A program made the translations under genes and the position numbers. From Paenibacillus endophyticus (lineage in GTDB: Bacteria; Bacillota; Bacilli; Paenibacillales; Paenibacillaceae): DNA of 64,000 nt. Location: the NCBI RefSeq assembly GCF_014192395.1, contig NZ_JACHXW010000033.1, forward strand, positions 1 to 64,000, read 5' to 3'. Under the pieces are notes generated by a model. The model ran no database searches. It was not told the DNA's origin and worked only from the letters and a program-made list of their open reading frames with translations. This document shows, piece after piece, positions 8,374-15,879 of this stretch (position 1 is its first letter; every line of letters begins with the position of its first letter).

Positions 8374-9120
8374 ATGATCGCAAAATCGATACCGAGCCTT
8401 CTCACGGTGGGGAATTTATTCTTAGGAGTAATCGCCATCATTCTTGTATTTAATGAAAAACCAGATACAGCGGCAATGATGGTTTTGATCGCCATGCTGC
8501 TTGATGGTGTAGACGGACGCGTTGCTCGGGCGCTGAACGTTCAAAGCGAATTCGGTAAGGAGCTTGATTCGTTATCCGATGTCATTTCGTTTGGCGTAGC
8601 ACCAGCTTTTATTATGTACGTTGTTGCTTTTCAAGATCTTAGTCCCGCCTTGGCGTGGATTGTTACGGCGTTGTTTCCCATATGCGGCGCACTGCGGCTT
8701 GCTCGCTTTAATGTGATTTCAAGCGCTCCAGGCTATTTCATCGGTCTCCCTATACCGGCAGCCGGAGGCGTCCTAGCGACAATGGCTTTATTCAAAGACG
8801 ACATTTATGTTTCAATACTGTTAACAAGCACGGTTGTACTTTCTCTGCTCATGGTGAGTACGATTAAATATCCAAACTTCAAGAAAGTTGGCATTCCGAA
8901 GAGTGCCGTTTGGGTTGTACCGATTATCATTGTAGTGGCTGTGGTGCTTGGTTTGTTTTTCAAAAATGATCTTTCCAAAATACTGTTTGTACCGCTGCTG
9001 TTATATGCGCTGTACGGCCTAAAAAAAAACGTTGATCGCCGACTGCCCAAGCGGAATCGGAAACGTAAGAAGCGTGACGAGGTTGTTGATGATACCGTCC
9101 AATCAGAAAAACCTGCATGA
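8374..9120 (+). CDS. pssA: CDP-diacylglycerol-serine O-phosphatidyltransferase
   Basis: This is an integral membrane enzyme of phosphatidylserine synthesis, the first step to phosphatidylethanolamine. The CDP-alcohol phosphatidyltransferase signature D-G-x2-A-R-x8-G-x3-D-x3-D is present as DGRVAR...GKELDSLSD, followed by several hydrophobic segments and a strongly basic cytoplasmic tail (RRLPKRNRKRKKR). The open frame extends upstream to 8344, but ATG 8374 has an AGAGGTGG site 5 nt away and gives the usual N-terminus (248 residues). No psd or other lipid gene is adjacent. Confidence 0.92.
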   Translation: MIAKSIPSLLTVGNLFLGVIAIILVFNEKPDTAAMMVLIAMLLDGVDGRVARALNVQSEFGKELDSLSDVISFGVAPAFIMYVVAFQDLSPALAWIVTALFPICGALRLARFNVISSAPGYFIGLPIPAAGGVLATMALFKDDIYVSILLTSTVVLSLLMVSTIKYPNFKKVGIPKSAVWVVPIIIVVAVVLGLFFKNDLSKILFVPLLLYALYGLKKNVDRRLPKRNRKRKKRDEVVDDTVQSEKPA

Positions 9121-9145
9121 CATGCAAATAAATACGAGAAATGAG

Positions 9146-9192
9146 AAAATAGCGATTCGAACACAGCAAATTGTGTTTGGAATCGCTATTTT
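9146..9192. terminator. long hairpin terminator after pssA, probably bidirectional
   Basis: A 13-bp perfect stem (9146-9158 with 9180-9192) contains a second 6-bp stem (9160-9165 with 9172-9177). It begins with A residues and ends with T residues, so it can terminate transcripts from both sides: pssA from the left and the minus-strand recombinase from the right. Confidence 0.8.
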
Positions 9193-9275
9193 TTGTGTAT
9201 TTATTAGTTATTTGATTATTAATGCATTATGTAAGAATCAATTAACGAAAAAATAAATATATTTTCAAATGGTTA

Positions 9276-9301
9276 GTCGCATAATAACAGTTATACGACA
9301 A
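9276..9301. repeat. 26-bp inverted repeat, left copy (candidate recombination site)
   Basis: Exact reverse complement of 10391-10416 over 26 bp; identity stops at both edges. The copy is itself an imperfect palindrome: GTCGCATAA (9276-9284), a 6-bp centre TAACAG (9285-9290), and TTATACGACA (9291-9300). Two arms of about 10 bp around a 6-bp centre are the typical core-site layout for tyrosine recombinases. It lies downstream of the recombinase gene. Confidence 0.85.
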
Positions 9302-9410
9302 AATTAGACACTATAAACGAATTTGTTACTTACTATTATATGCCATTAATACCATCTTAACAACGTTGAGAGCGGTTGTCTAGGTCAAAAGAACCTTTTG
9401 ATCCAGTCTT

Positions 9411-10373
9411 CTAGATATAGCTGATTAATACATCCTCTACATAATCAGAAGCCGATTTGGCAAGCTGTTCCACCGTATGCAGGTAGCGTTGCGTCGTATT
9501 GATATGTGCATGGCCTAAGCTTTCTTGAACCTGTTGCAAAGAGGCGCCATTCAGCAAGGCGAGTGTTGCGTTAGTATGCCTCAACCAGTGAGGTGTAACG
9601 GGCTTGTCCAATCCAGTTTTGGAACAAGAAATCTTAATCATTCGCTCAACTTGCCTTGACGATATACCGAAAATAACAACATCGGAACGATTGCTTAGAT
9701 TAGGCTGGCGGTCGAGATAGCGAGAGTATAGCATCCATAAATGGCGAGGAACCTTGATATCCCTTACTTTCCCCCCTTTGCCCTTCGTAACCGTAAGCCA
9801 CACGGTGGACTCTAACGGGTCTGAATAGAAATCACACCATTTGACTGCACATAGCTCAGAGACGCGCAGTCCAAGCAGGAGAAGGCTCAAAGCAATTAAA
9901 TAGTTGCGCTCATTGTCATGCTGCAGAAAATGCAGAAGCTTGCCAACTTCGTTTTTTGTGAGAAAATGCTTTTTGCTCGTTAAGGGAATAACGGGGAGGC
10001 GGACACTGCTGGTCGGGTTCTGTTTGAACAAACCGATGTTGGGATCGCAGCCCCATTTATATAAAGATTTGAGAGCGGCAATAATGGCAGAGATGGTCGC
10101 GGGAGCCAGCGGGAGCCCGGTTTTCTCGTTTTTTATGGACATCAGAAAGAGTTTGAATGCTTCTATTTCTCGCCAAGAAACATCATTCAGGTCTCTTCCG
10201 GATATGAACAGGCGAAAGCGTTCGATTGCTCTGAAGTAGCTTTTGAAGGTATGTTGGGATTGGCTTCTGCTGCTCAAAAACATTTGGATTTTTTGTTCGT
10301 CTGTAAAGCGCGGTTCTTTCTCGGGCATTACGTGCAATAAGGCTTTTTCTTCAAAAATAGCTTCTGTTCTCAT
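9411..10373 (-). CDS. Tyrosine recombinase / phage-type integrase flanked by its putative sites
   Basis: The 320-residue protein has an N-terminal SAM-like core-binding domain (about 25-115) and a C-terminal catalytic domain with all expected residues: Arg170 (LGLRVSEL), a beta-hairpin Lys (Lys199 or Lys197), His262 and Arg265 (HWLRH), His288 (LGHAH) and the nucleophile Tyr297 (TTQRYLHT). It is therefore predicted to be active. The frame can extend to 10418, through the repeat, but ATG 10373 has AAGAGGAGG 7 nt upstream and is preferred. Identical 26-bp inverted repeats lie on both sides of the gene. It is not XerC, XerD or CodV by context. The direction opposes pssA and it is divergent from the HD-GYP gene. 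Confidence 0.9.
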   Translation of the reverse strand: MRTEAIFEEKALLHVMPEKEPRFTDEQKIQMFLSSRSQSQHTFKSYFRAIERFRLFISGRDLNDVSWREIEAFKLFLMSIKNEKTGLPLAPATISAIIAALKSLYKWGCDPNIGLFKQNPTSSVRLPVIPLTSKKHFLTKNEVGKLLHFLQHDNERNYLIALSLLLLGLRVSELCAVKWCDFYSDPLESTVWLTVTKGKGGKVRDIKVPRHLWMLYSRYLDRQPNLSNRSDVVIFGISSRQVERMIKISCSKTGLDKPVTPHWLRHTNATLALLNGASLQQVQESLGHAHINTTQRYLHTVEQLAKSASDYVEDVLISYI

Positions 10374-10390
10374 CAGATATCCTCCTCTTG

Positions 10391-10416
10391 TTGTCGTATA
10401 ACTGTTATTATGCGAC
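10391..10416. repeat. 26-bp inverted repeat, right copy (candidate recombination site)
   Basis: Reverse complement of 9276-9301. Arms TGTCGTATAA (10392-10401) and TTATGCGACA (10408-10417) flank the centre CTGTTA (10402-10407). The asymmetric centre fixes a polarity, and the two copies face opposite ways, so recombination between them would invert the intervening ~1.1 kb including the recombinase gene. This copy lies between the recombinase ribosome binding site and any promoter further upstream. Confidence 0.85.
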
Positions 10417-10493
10417 ACCTCGCTGTATGTATATTTTTTCTAATCTATAGACTATGATTTACAAAAAAAGTTACAAAGGCAACTGAATTGTCA

Positions 10494-10515
10494 TTTTAAT
10501 TCGGTTTTAATTCGG
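10494..10515 (+). repeat. Two tandem 11-bp units before the HD-GYP gene
   Basis: TTTTAATTCGG occurs at 10494-10504 and again at 10505-10515, ending 17 nt before the HD-GYP start codon. It lies in the presumed promoter/leader region, where I could not define a convincing -35/-10 pair. Confidence 0.6.
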
Positions 10516-10532
10516 TTGAAGAGGAGAAACGG

Positions 10533-11150
10533 ATGACGATTAGTCAGAGCTATGCGGAAGTGATTTCTATGCAGCATACGGGCGCGGGCAGTTGGATGAA
10601 GTACTTGATGTATAAGAGCCCTGCTACGTACAGGCATTGTGTAAGAGTAGCTTTGTTAGCCGAAATTGTTGTTCCATATTTACCGATTGATGAGAAGGAG
10701 CATGCTGCGTTCATTAGAGGGTGCTTTCTTCACGACGTAGGGAAAACGAAGGTGCCGAACGATATTTTGCATAAAAAAGAGAGATTGAACGACTGGGAGT
10801 GGAGCGTACTTCGCAAGCATCCTGTCTATGGTGAGGAGATCCTTCGAAACCAATCTTTTTATGACGAAAATATTTTGCAGTTGGTAAGGTTTCATCATGA
10901 GCGATATGATGGAGCGGGATATCCGGAGGGCAGGAAAGGCGAGCAGATTCCTTTGTTTGCAAGAGCCTGTTCCGTTATCGATGCGCTGGACTCGATGTTA
11001 TCCATGCGGCCTTATAAGAAACCGCTAACTGCATCCGAAGCTTACAGAGAGCTTGAGCGACACCGGAATACGCAATTTGACGCTGTAATCGTTGATTTGG
11101 TGCTGGAGCTTCCGGAGCATGAGATAGGGATATATTTGAACGGCATATAA
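10533..11150 (+). CDS. Stand-alone HD-GYP domain phosphohydrolase
   Basis: The 205-residue protein consists almost only of an HD-GYP domain: His-Asp at 67-68 (FLHDVGK), His121-His122 followed by the DGAGYP signature (126-131), and the DALDSMLSMRPYKK segment from Asp150. These residues make it a likely active cyclic dinucleotide phosphodiesterase, classically of c-di-GMP. There is no receiver or membrane domain. The ribosome binding site GAGGAG is 6 nt before the ATG. It is divergent from the recombinase and sits close to disA, the c-di-AMP synthase. Whether it acts on c-di-AMP or c-di-GMP cannot be told from sequence. Confidence 0.85.
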   Translation: MTISQSYAEVISMQHTGAGSWMKYLMYKSPATYRHCVRVALLAEIVVPYLPIDEKEHAAFIRGCFLHDVGKTKVPNDILHKKERLNDWEWSVLRKHPVYGEEILRNQSFYDENILQLVRFHHERYDGAGYPEGRKGEQIPLFARACSVIDALDSMLSMRPYKKPLTASEAYRELERHRNTQFDAVIVDLVLELPEHEIGIYLNGI

Positions 11151-11173
11151 AAAAAGAGAAATAAACCGGTAAT

Positions 11174-11207
11174 AAAAAAAGCTTTGGAGAGAGAGGCTCC
11201 CCAAAGC
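11174..11207 (-). terminator. terminator of the minus-strand gene 11233-11628
   Basis: GCTTTGG (11181-11187) pairs with CCAAAGC (11201-11207), with an additional inner GAG/CTC pairing. The run of seven A at 11174-11180 is a T-run when read on the minus strand, so it terminates the minus-strand gene. It may also slow transcription from the HD-GYP gene. Confidence 0.8.
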
Positions 11208-11232
11208 TTCATGCTGACAGCGTTCTTGTATG

Positions 11233-11628
11233 CTACGTTAAATTAAACAGACCTAATGTTGAGCATTTGTCGTATTCATCTGCAATAACCTCATCCAACT
11301 GAATATCCAGCAAGTTGCACAATGCAGTCATGTAGAACAGATTGCGCCCTAAATCATTCTTAAGCGCGTCACGGCAATGCTCGCAAACGGCGCCAGTGAG
11401 ATGACTTTGCAGCGTCGTTTTGGCATTCTCAAGATTCAGTTCATCCGAATATTGCTGCTTGCGTGCGTTCAGCTCGATACAGCCGCAGTCAGTGACTGCT
11501 TTCGTGACTGCGCGATTGACCGAAGCGCCGGACTGTCCGAATTTGGACATAACATCTAACAAGCTGCGGTGCCTAAGCAGCAATTCGGATACTTGCTGCT
11601 GAAATTGATCCAGTGTAGGAGCGCTCAT
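11233..11628 (-). CDS. Conserved hypothetical protein (DUF1573-like annotation in relatives, uncertain)
   Basis: The 131-residue protein MSAPTLDQFQQQVSELL... is mainly helical and cysteine-rich (CGC, a CEHC pair, two further Cys). Its C-terminal part, LGRNLFYMTALCNLLDIQLDEVI, resembles the last helices of MazG-like NTP pyrophosphohydrolases, but I do not see the ExxE motifs of that family. I recall similar proteins next to yacL in other Paenibacillus genomes, named DUF1573; treat that name as unverified. The start at 11628 has GAGGTGG 5 nt upstream; a longer form from 11649 is possible. It has its own promoter and terminator. Confidence 0.75.
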   Translation of the reverse strand: MSAPTLDQFQQQVSELLLRHRSLLDVMSKFGQSGASVNRAVTKAVTDCGCIELNARKQQYSDELNLENAKTTLQSHLTGAVCEHCRDALKNDLGRNLFYMTALCNLLDIQLDEVIADEYDKCSTLGLFNLT

Positions 11629-11675
11629 CGGTTCCACCTCTTTCACCAACCTCGTATGTTGAAATCTTTAACTCC

Positions 11676-11704
11676 ATTATAAGCTTGAACCCGACCGTTT
11701 ACAA
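11676..11704 (-). promoter_or_regulatory. SigA promoter of the minus-strand hypothetical gene
   Basis: On the minus strand TTGTAA (11704-11699) and a perfect TATAAT (11681-11676) are separated by 17 bp, about 50 nt upstream of the start codon. Confidence 0.75.
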
Positions 11705-11804
11705 AATGTGAATTATTAAAATTTATAAATGTTTGCAATTAATAGGCGCCCCCACGGTTAACAAGGCAATTATTGGAACATAATTGTAGTGGAGGTGAAC
11801 CATA

Positions 11805-12902
11805 ATGGTTAGACGAATTATTCAATTGATGGGGATGTTGTTCGGTGGTATGGCAGGTGGCGAGGTATACGGATGGGTGAATGGAGCGGCCGTATGGTCA
11901 GGCTCATCCTTCGGTATGCTGCAGCGATCCGGCACTTATTACATGAATGTAGCCATTGGCGCGGTTTTTGGTGTAGTTGTGGCAACGATGCTCGCAGGTC
12001 AAATTATCCGTTATATGCAAAAAGGAGCCGAGCAGGCGGCTGAGCTTCCGATGCAGCAGCTTATCGCGGGCGCGGGAGGGCTTCTTGCAGGTTTATTGCT
12101 TACTGTATTGATCTATCCAGCGGTATCGGGTCTTGAAGGACTCGGAAGCTTAATTCCGGCAGCAATGATGGTATGCTTTGGTTATTTGGGCATGCGCATT
12201 GGCTTGAATAAGCAGCAGGAGCTTGCAGACGGGTTTGCTGCCATGCTGGAGAAGCGCAGGGTTGCGCCCGCAGCTGACGAGGCTGGCGGCTACGAGGAAC
12301 ATAAGATACTCGATACGAGCGTTATTATTGACGGACGGATCGCGGATATCTGCAAGACTGGATTCATTGAAGGCACGCTGGTCATTCCGGAGTTTGTGCT
12401 CGAGGAGCTTCAGCACATTGCAGATTCATCCGATTTGCTTAAACGCAATAGAGGACGCCGCGGGCTTGATATTTTGAACAAAATTCAAAAAGAGCTTGAT
12501 GTGAAGGTCTTGATTTATGAAGGGGATTTCGAAGAGATCGGTGAGGTGGACAGCAAGCTTGTGAAGCTAGCCAAGGCGCTGCATGGGAAAGTCGTGACCA
12601 ACGATTTCAATTTAAACAAGGTATGCGAGCTGCAGGGTGTTTCTGTGCTCAATATTAATGATCTAGCTAATGCAGTAAAACCAGTTGTTTTACCGGGAGA
12701 AGAAATCATCGTACAAGTGATAAAGGACGGTAAAGAGCATGGGCAAGGCGTCGCTTATTTGGATGACGGCACGATGATCGTAGTTGAGGGCGGCCGCGAA
12801 TACATTGGCACAACGATGGAAGTGCTCGTGACCAGCGTGCTGCAAACCTCAGCTGGGAGAATGATATTCGCAAAGCCGAAGCTGTTGGAAAAAGCGCTAT
12901 AA
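11805..12902 (+). CDS. yacL: YacL, membrane-anchored PIN/TRAM-domain protein
   Basis: The 365-residue protein has four predicted membrane helices in the first ~145 residues. A PIN nuclease domain follows, with acidic site residues in LDTSVIIDG (Asp170), EFVLEELQ and TNDFN (Asp267). The C-terminal TRAM RNA-binding domain begins near VLPGEEIIVQVIKDGKEHGQG. YacL is conserved at this locus in Bacilli; its substrate is unknown. An AGGTG-type site (GGAGGTG) precedes the ATG. ispD follows after a 147-bp gap that holds a hairpin repeat. Confidence 0.94.
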   Translation: MVRRIIQLMGMLFGGMAGGEVYGWVNGAAVWSGSSFGMLQRSGTYYMNVAIGAVFGVVVATMLAGQIIRYMQKGAEQAAELPMQQLIAGAGGLLAGLLLTVLIYPAVSGLEGLGSLIPAAMMVCFGYLGMRIGLNKQQELADGFAAMLEKRRVAPAADEAGGYEEHKILDTSVIIDGRIADICKTGFIEGTLVIPEFVLEELQHIADSSDLLKRNRGRRGLDILNKIQKELDVKVLIYEGDFEEIGEVDSKLVKLAKALHGKVVTNDFNLNKVCELQGVSVLNINDLANAVKPVVLPGEEIIVQVIKDGKEHGQGVAYLDDGTMIVVEGGREYIGTTMEVLVTSVLQTSAGRMIFAKPKLLEKAL

Positions 12903-12928
12903 CAAGGTATGATAGTACTATTGTTTAA

Positions 12929-12983
12929 GCGCAAACGGCTGACGCCGCTCCATGGCGGCAAAAGCTCGTTTCGCGGTGAAGGA
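12929..12983 (+). repeat. Hairpin-forming intergenic repeat, copy 1 (REP-like)
   Basis: Starts with GCGCAAACGGCT, which recurs exactly at 57397-57408, and continues into a GC-rich hairpin (GCCGC/GGCGGC). The second copy has a hairpin at the same offset but of different sequence. This fits a dispersed structured repeat between housekeeping genes. Confidence 0.55.
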
Positions 12984-13049
12984 TAGGGCAGCTATAAGGA
13001 AAGCTGTATAGACGCATATCCTTTAACACGGTATGAGGCGGGTCGGTAC

Positions 13050-13769
13050 ATGGGAGCAGATTGGGGAGTCATCATCGTAGCGGCCGGTAAAGGCACGCGG
13101 ATGGGTACGAAGGAAAGCAAGCAATATTTGCAGCTGGCGGACAAGCCTATACTTGTTCATACGCTAGAGTTTTTTCAGTCACTGGATTGGGTCAAGGAAG
13201 CGGTGCTTGTCGTCGGAAGCGACGATGTGGAACGCTGCCGCGATTGGGTGAAGGAATATGGAATGTCGAAAGTAACGGCAGTTGTAGCCGGAGGAACAGA
13301 GCGGCAGCATTCCGTACATTGCGGGCTGCAGGAGCTGTCAACGGACTGGGTGATGGTCCATGACGGGGTACGCCCGCTTGTCACCGCTGAGGCTGTGCGC
13401 GCATGCTGTACGCAAGCGGAACAAAGCGGTGCCTCCGTACTCGCCGTTCCTGTTAAAGATACGATTAAACAAGTCAATGAAGCGGGCGTGATCGTCTCTA
13501 CGCCAGACCGCCGAAGCTTGTGGGCGATACAAACGCCGCAGGCTTTTCGGCGCGTCTTGCTGCTGGAAGCGCATGAGCGGGCTTTGGCGGAGCGGTTCGT
13601 TGGGACGGACGATGCGATGGTGGTTGAGCGCATGGGCGTGAACGTTACGGTCGCTGAAGGGGAATACACCAATATTAAAATAACGACGCCTGAGGATTTG
13701 CCGTGGGCGGAATTTTTGCTTGCGAAGCGTCGTGCCGACAGAGCAGAGGGGAAAGGTGAACAAAGATGA
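13050..13769 (+). CDS. ispD: IspD, MEP cytidylyltransferase
   Basis: The 239-residue protein transfers CMP to 2-C-methyl-D-erythritol 4-phosphate in the non-mevalonate isoprenoid pathway. The N-terminal nucleotide-binding motif AAGKGTRMG and the ATPQ-like IQTPQAFR and VEGEYTNIKITTPEDL motifs are those of IspD. The ribosome binding site is weak (GAGGCGGG). Its TGA overlaps the ATG of ispF by 4 nt, indicating coupled translation. Confidence 0.96.
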   Translation: MGADWGVIIVAAGKGTRMGTKESKQYLQLADKPILVHTLEFFQSLDWVKEAVLVVGSDDVERCRDWVKEYGMSKVTAVVAGGTERQHSVHCGLQELSTDWVMVHDGVRPLVTAEAVRACCTQAEQSGASVLAVPVKDTIKQVNEAGVIVSTPDRRSLWAIQTPQAFRRVLLLEAHERALAERFVGTDDAMVVERMGVNVTVAEGEYTNIKITTPEDLPWAEFLLAKRRADRAEGKGEQR

Positions 13770-14248
13770 TTCGAGTGGGACAAGGATTTGACGTGCATCA
13801 ATTGGTAGAGGGTCGTCCGTGTATAATAGGCGGGGTAACGATTCCTTATGAAAAGGGGCTGCTAGGCCACTCAGACGCGGATGTGCTTCTTCATGCGATT
13901 ACGGATGCCATTCTAGGCGCGCTTGGGCTTGGGGATATCGGCAAGCATTTTCCTGACACGGACGCAGCATACAAAGATGCTGACAGCTTGAAGCTGCTTG
14001 AGGACGTATGGAAACTCGTGCGCGAGCGCGGCTATAAGCTTGGCAATATCGATTCGACCATTATAGCGCAGCGGCCCAAAATGCTGCCGTATATTCCGCA
14101 AATGACGGCTGTCATTGCAAAGGCGCTGGAAGCGGACATTTCACAGGTAAACGTCAAAGCAACGACAACCGAGCAGCTTGGCTTCACGGGACGCGGTGAG
14201 GGGATTGCGGCGCAATCCGTTGTTTGTCTAATCATGGATGTGATATGA
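13766..14248 (+). CDS. ispF: IspF, MEcPP synthase
   Basis: The 160-residue protein cyclises CDP-methylerythritol phosphate to 2-C-methyl-D-erythritol 2,4-cyclodiphosphate, two steps after IspD. Metal ligands Asp9, His11 and His43 are in place (GFDVH; LLHAITDA), as is the C-terminal TTTEQLGFTGRGEGIAAQ motif. It overlaps ispD by 4 nt; gltX follows after 76 nt with its own strong ribosome binding site. Confidence 0.97.
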   Translation: MIRVGQGFDVHQLVEGRPCIIGGVTIPYEKGLLGHSDADVLLHAITDAILGALGLGDIGKHFPDTDAAYKDADSLKLLEDVWKLVRERGYKLGNIDSTIIAQRPKMLPYIPQMTAVIAKALEADISQVNVKATTTEQLGFTGRGEGIAAQSVVCLIMDVI

Positions 14249-14324
14249 TCGGATTTATTCATGGAGAGGCATTGCTTGCGGAGACCTGCAATCGCTACGC
14301 TAAACTTTTAGGAGGTAATTGGAG

Positions 14325-15788
14325 ATGACAGCAGAGGTAAGAGTTCGTTATGCCCCGTCACCGACGGGCCATTTACATATCGGCAACGCTAGAACGGCCT
14401 TATTTAATTATTTGTATGCAAGAAACAAAGGCGGCAAATTCATCATTCGGATCGAAGATACCGATGTGAAGCGCAATGTTGCTGGCGGGGAAGAAAGCCA
14501 GCTCAAGTATTTGAAGTGGCTGGGCATCGACTGGGATGAAAGCATCGATATTGGAGGCGGCTACGGACCGTATCGGCAGACAGAACGCCTCGACATTTAC
14601 AGCAAGTATTGGCAGGAGCTGCTAGATCGAGGTCTTGCTTACCGGTGCTACTGTACGGAGGAAGAGCTGGAGCAGGAGCGGGAAGAGCAGACAGAACGCG
14701 GCGAGACGCCTCGCTATTCCGGTCGCCATCGCCATCTGACCGAAGAGCAGCGTCAGGCTTTCGAAGCGGAGGGCCGCGTACCGAGCATCCGCTTTATCGT
14801 GCCGGAAGGGCGTACCTATGCATTTGATGATCTAGTTAAAGGCTCGATCAGCTTTGATACAGCCGAAATGGGCGATTTCGTCATCGTGAAGAAGGATGGC
14901 ATACCTACGTATAATTTTGCGGTTGTACTGGACGATTATTTGATGAGAATCAGCCATGTGCTACGCGGCGAAGATCATATTTCGAATACGCCGCGCCAAC
15001 TGATGATCTATGAAGCTTTTGGCTGGGCGCCTCCTATATTCGGACATATGACGCTTATCGTGAATGAACAGCGCAAGAAGTTAAGCAAACGCGACGAGTC
15101 TATTATTCAGTTCATTTCGCAGTATGACGATTTAGGTTATCTGCCTGAAGCCATGTTTAATTTCATAACGCTATTGGGCTGGTCGCCAGAGGGCGAGCAA
15201 GAGATCTTTACGCGCGAAGAGCTGGTCTCCGTATTCAATGCGGATCGATTAAGCAAAAGCCCTGCCGTATTCGATACGCAGAAGCTGAGCTGGATGAATA
15301 ACGAATATTTGAAAAAAGCTGACACGGCTCGAGTGGTTGATCTATGTCTGCCGCACCTTCAGCAGGCGGGCCGCGTTGAGAGTGAACTCGACGCTGCTGG
15401 ACGCGCATGGGTGACGGATTTGGTTGCCCTGCATCAAGACAAGCTGCGCAGCGCTTCGGATATCGTGCCGATGACGGAGCTTTTCTTCCGCGATGCGGTG
15501 GAGGACGAGGAAGAGGCAGCAGCGGTTCTGGCGGAGGAGCAGGTTCCGACCGTTCTCCAGGCTTTCTTGACGCTTATTGAAGCGGGCGAGACGCCATTCG
15601 AGGTTGACGGCATCAAGGACATGATTAAAGCCGTTCAGAAAGCTACCGGCTTTAAAGGCAAGCAGCTGTTCATGCCGATCCGGGCAGCGCTGACGGGACA
15701 GACGCATGGTCCTGACCTTAATCAATCACTTGCTTTGCTCGGCAAGGAGAAGGTTGTTAAGCGTCTTCGGAACCGTCTGGCTAGTTAG
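14325..15788 (+). CDS. gltX: Glutamyl-tRNA synthetase
   Basis: Class I synthetase of 487 residues with HIGN at 18-21 and KLSKR at 252-256. In most Firmicutes GltX is non-discriminating and also charges tRNA-Gln, which GatCAB then amidates; that is family knowledge. The frame extends to TTG 14319, but ATG 14325 has GGAGG 9 nt upstream and gives the usual MTAEVRVRYAPSPTG N-terminus. The C-terminal anticodon-binding domain is complete. It is probably co-transcribed with ispDF. Confidence 0.97.
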   Translation: MTAEVRVRYAPSPTGHLHIGNARTALFNYLYARNKGGKFIIRIEDTDVKRNVAGGEESQLKYLKWLGIDWDESIDIGGGYGPYRQTERLDIYSKYWQELLDRGLAYRCYCTEEELEQEREEQTERGETPRYSGRHRHLTEEQRQAFEAEGRVPSIRFIVPEGRTYAFDDLVKGSISFDTAEMGDFVIVKKDGIPTYNFAVVLDDYLMRISHVLRGEDHISNTPRQLMIYEAFGWAPPIFGHMTLIVNEQRKKLSKRDESIIQFISQYDDLGYLPEAMFNFITLLGWSPEGEQEIFTREELVSVFNADRLSKSPAVFDTQKLSWMNNEYLKKADTARVVDLCLPHLQQAGRVESELDAAGRAWVTDLVALHQDKLRSASDIVPMTELFFRDAVEDEEEAAAVLAEEQVPTVLQAFLTLIEAGETPFEVDGIKDMIKAVQKATGFKGKQLFMPIRAALTGQTHGPDLNQSLALLGKEKVVKRLRNRLAS

Positions 15789-15836
15789 TCAGTTTAACGG
15801 GCATAAGGGTAAGCAAAACGTACGGATAGAATACCC

Positions 15837-15865
15837 TTGTCACTTTTTTGGGTATTCGGTATACT
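15837..15865 (+). promoter_or_regulatory. Promoter of the cysE-cysS T-box transcript
   Basis: TTGTCA (15837-15842) and TATACT (15860-15865) are separated by 17 bp. An 8-bp inverted repeat, GAATACCC (15829-15836) and GGGTATTC (15850-15857), brackets the -35 box and could be an operator. Confidence 0.75.
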
Positions 15866-15879
15866 ATGACTAATAGAAG

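Noticed and set aside
9032..9256. 74-codon frame at the end of pssA
   Set aside because: It overlaps pssA in another frame and runs through the terminator hairpin.
9383..9403. CtsR-like GGTCAAA half site downstream of the recombinase
   Set aside because: It is a single heptad inside a small hairpin with no second repeat and no promoter nearby.
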